Positions 58,630 through 59,020 of a stretch of DNA of 59,020 nt are shown in pieces. How positions within the stretch are numbered: the first letter of the stretch is position 1; the number at the start of each line of letters is the position of its first letter. A model generated the notes under the pieces. The model saw only the letters and a list, made by a program, of their open reading frames with translations. It ran no database searches and was not told the DNA's origin. Both the position numbers and the translations under genes were made by a program. This DNA is from UBA8522 sp035528895 (GTDB lineage Bacteria; Acidobacteriota; Aminicenantia; Aminicenantales; UBA8522): positions 1-59,020 of the forward strand of contig DATKXS010000184.1 of the NCBI GenBank assembly GCA_035528895.1. Reading direction: 5' to 3'.

Positions 58630-58905
58630 TTACGGTAGTATTGTCCAGGGGAAGGAGACGTCCTGGAGCTTGTAGGTCGTAATCCCGATGCCGGAAATCT
58701 CGATGTCATAGTAGGCGCCGCCCGTCGCGTAGAAGGAAAAACGACCGTAAGAATCCGTCTGGAAGGGGTTGTCCTTCTGGACCGAGCCGTTCTTGTCGGC
58801 GTAGATCGTGGCCGGCGTCGAGGTCCCGGGAAGGTAGACCGTCACCGTGGCCGCGATAGGCTTCCCCCCGTCGCTCAGGACAGCGTCGAAATAGCCTGTC
58901 TTCAT
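58630..58905 (-). CDS. Phage structural-like small protein
   Basis: A 91-residue protein starting MKTGYFDAVLSDGGKPIAAT, with GGAGGACGCC before the ATG. It looks like one beta-sandwich: ATVTVYLPGTSTPATIYADKNG, FQTDSYGRFSFYATGGAYYDIEI. This carboxypeptidase-regulatory/tail-fibre-like pattern (sugar or tail-fibre attachment, 'parameters' then 'transition to fibre') is common at the start of phage tail-fibre or baseplate proteins. It follows directly on the partial gene at the window edge. Confidence 0.65.
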   Translation of the reverse strand: MKTGYFDAVLSDGGKPIAATVTVYLPGTSTPATIYADKNGSVQKDNPFQTDSYGRFSFYATGGAYYDIEISGIGITTYKLQDVSFPWTILP

Positions 58906-58917
58906 GGCGTCCTCCTA

Positions 58918-59020
58918 TCAGTACATCTCGAGATGGATCATGCAACGGCCCGCGGCATTACTTTGGGGCTCCGTTATCTTGAGGGTGTGGAAGCCGTCAG
59001 AGGTGATTAGGTCCGTGATA
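58918..59020 (-). CDS. C-terminal end of a further phage-like gene, cut by the window
   Basis: The frame is open from the window edge to a TGA at 58918-58920 and gives 33 residues, starting ITDLITSDGFHTLKITEP and ending in CMIHLEMY. The stop is followed at once by the ribosome site of the next gene, so the two are in one operon. The remainder lies outside the window and no function can be given. Confidence 0.5.
   Translation of the reverse strand, partial: ITDLITSDGFHTLKITEPQSNAAGRCMIHLEMY

Noticed and set aside
1..59020. CRISPR arrays, tRNA and rRNA genes
   Set aside because: No regularly spaced direct repeats and no tRNA or rRNA-like sequence were noticed when reading the whole window; a weak tRNA T-arm-like sequence near 54190 did not fold as a tRNA.

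Overview
The window is about 59 kb of compact, GC-rich bacterial DNA, estimated by eye at close to 60% G+C. A PilQ secretin, an MsbA-type exporter, several predicted lipoproteins and secreted enzymes point to a cell with an outer membrane. The gene mix (MglA-type GTPase, PilMNOPQ, many GT4 glycosyltransferases, C69 and M24 exported peptidases) would suit the Acidobacteriota or Candidatus Aminicenantes. That placement is inference only, because no rRNA gene is present. No tRNA, rRNA or CRISPR array was found.

Layout. 1-8.8 kb: the 3'-truncated ComM/YifB ATPase, a GT-C type membrane glycosyltransferase coupled to an MglA-like GTPase, and a minus-strand operon of three GT4 glycosyltransferases with two small proteins. 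8.9-14.6 kb (plus strand): a TIGR00725 protein, truA, an exported C69 dipeptidase, an exported M24 peptidase-like protein and a YeiH-like transporter. 14.7-26.8 kb: a tricarboxylate island on the minus strand. It holds an isocitrate/isopropylmalate-type dehydrogenase with a divergent aconitase-superfamily pair (and tsaB-rimI in the same operon), a second canonical aconitase-superfamily pair, and an operon of three genes collinear with ATP-citrate lyase plus an HD-domain protein. A Gfo/Idh/MocA oxidoreductase and several palindromic repeats interrupt it. 26.9-29.7 kb: an ECF sigma factor, a zinc-finger anti-sigma-like protein, a TPR-like exported protein and an RRM protein. 29.9-37.1 kb: sppA, a UvrD-like helicase-nuclease, an FtsB-like protein, a phosphohexomutase and an exported PCMT. 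37.4-44.2 kb: coaD, pilMNOPQ and two lipoproteins. 44.2-52.9 kb: a long minus-strand operon from a YdcH-like protein through an Asd-like protein, msbA, yicC, gmk, coaBC and a family-4 UDG to priA. 53-59 kb: a GT4 gene, a visibly AT-richer single-chain restriction-modification gene, and phage-like genes running off the right edge.

How the genes work together. The most interesting part is 15.8-26.8 kb. The ATP-grasp beta subunit, the SucD-like alpha subunit and the short citrate-synthase-like lyase follow the same order as the domains of ATP-citrate lyase, so they are best read as a citryl-CoA synthetase/lyase or a relative with another substrate. Two aconitase-like enzymes and a dehydrogenase nearby could connect citrate or a homologue to a 2-oxoacid. 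The beta subunit carries a C-terminal eight-cysteine ferredoxin-like domain, which I do not recognise in characterised members. Other notable points are a PriA whose helicase ATPase motifs are degenerate while its zinc cysteines remain, an aspartate-semialdehyde-dehydrogenase homologue without the catalytic cysteine, an M24 peptidase with an altered metal ligand, and a 300-bp inverted-repeat element.
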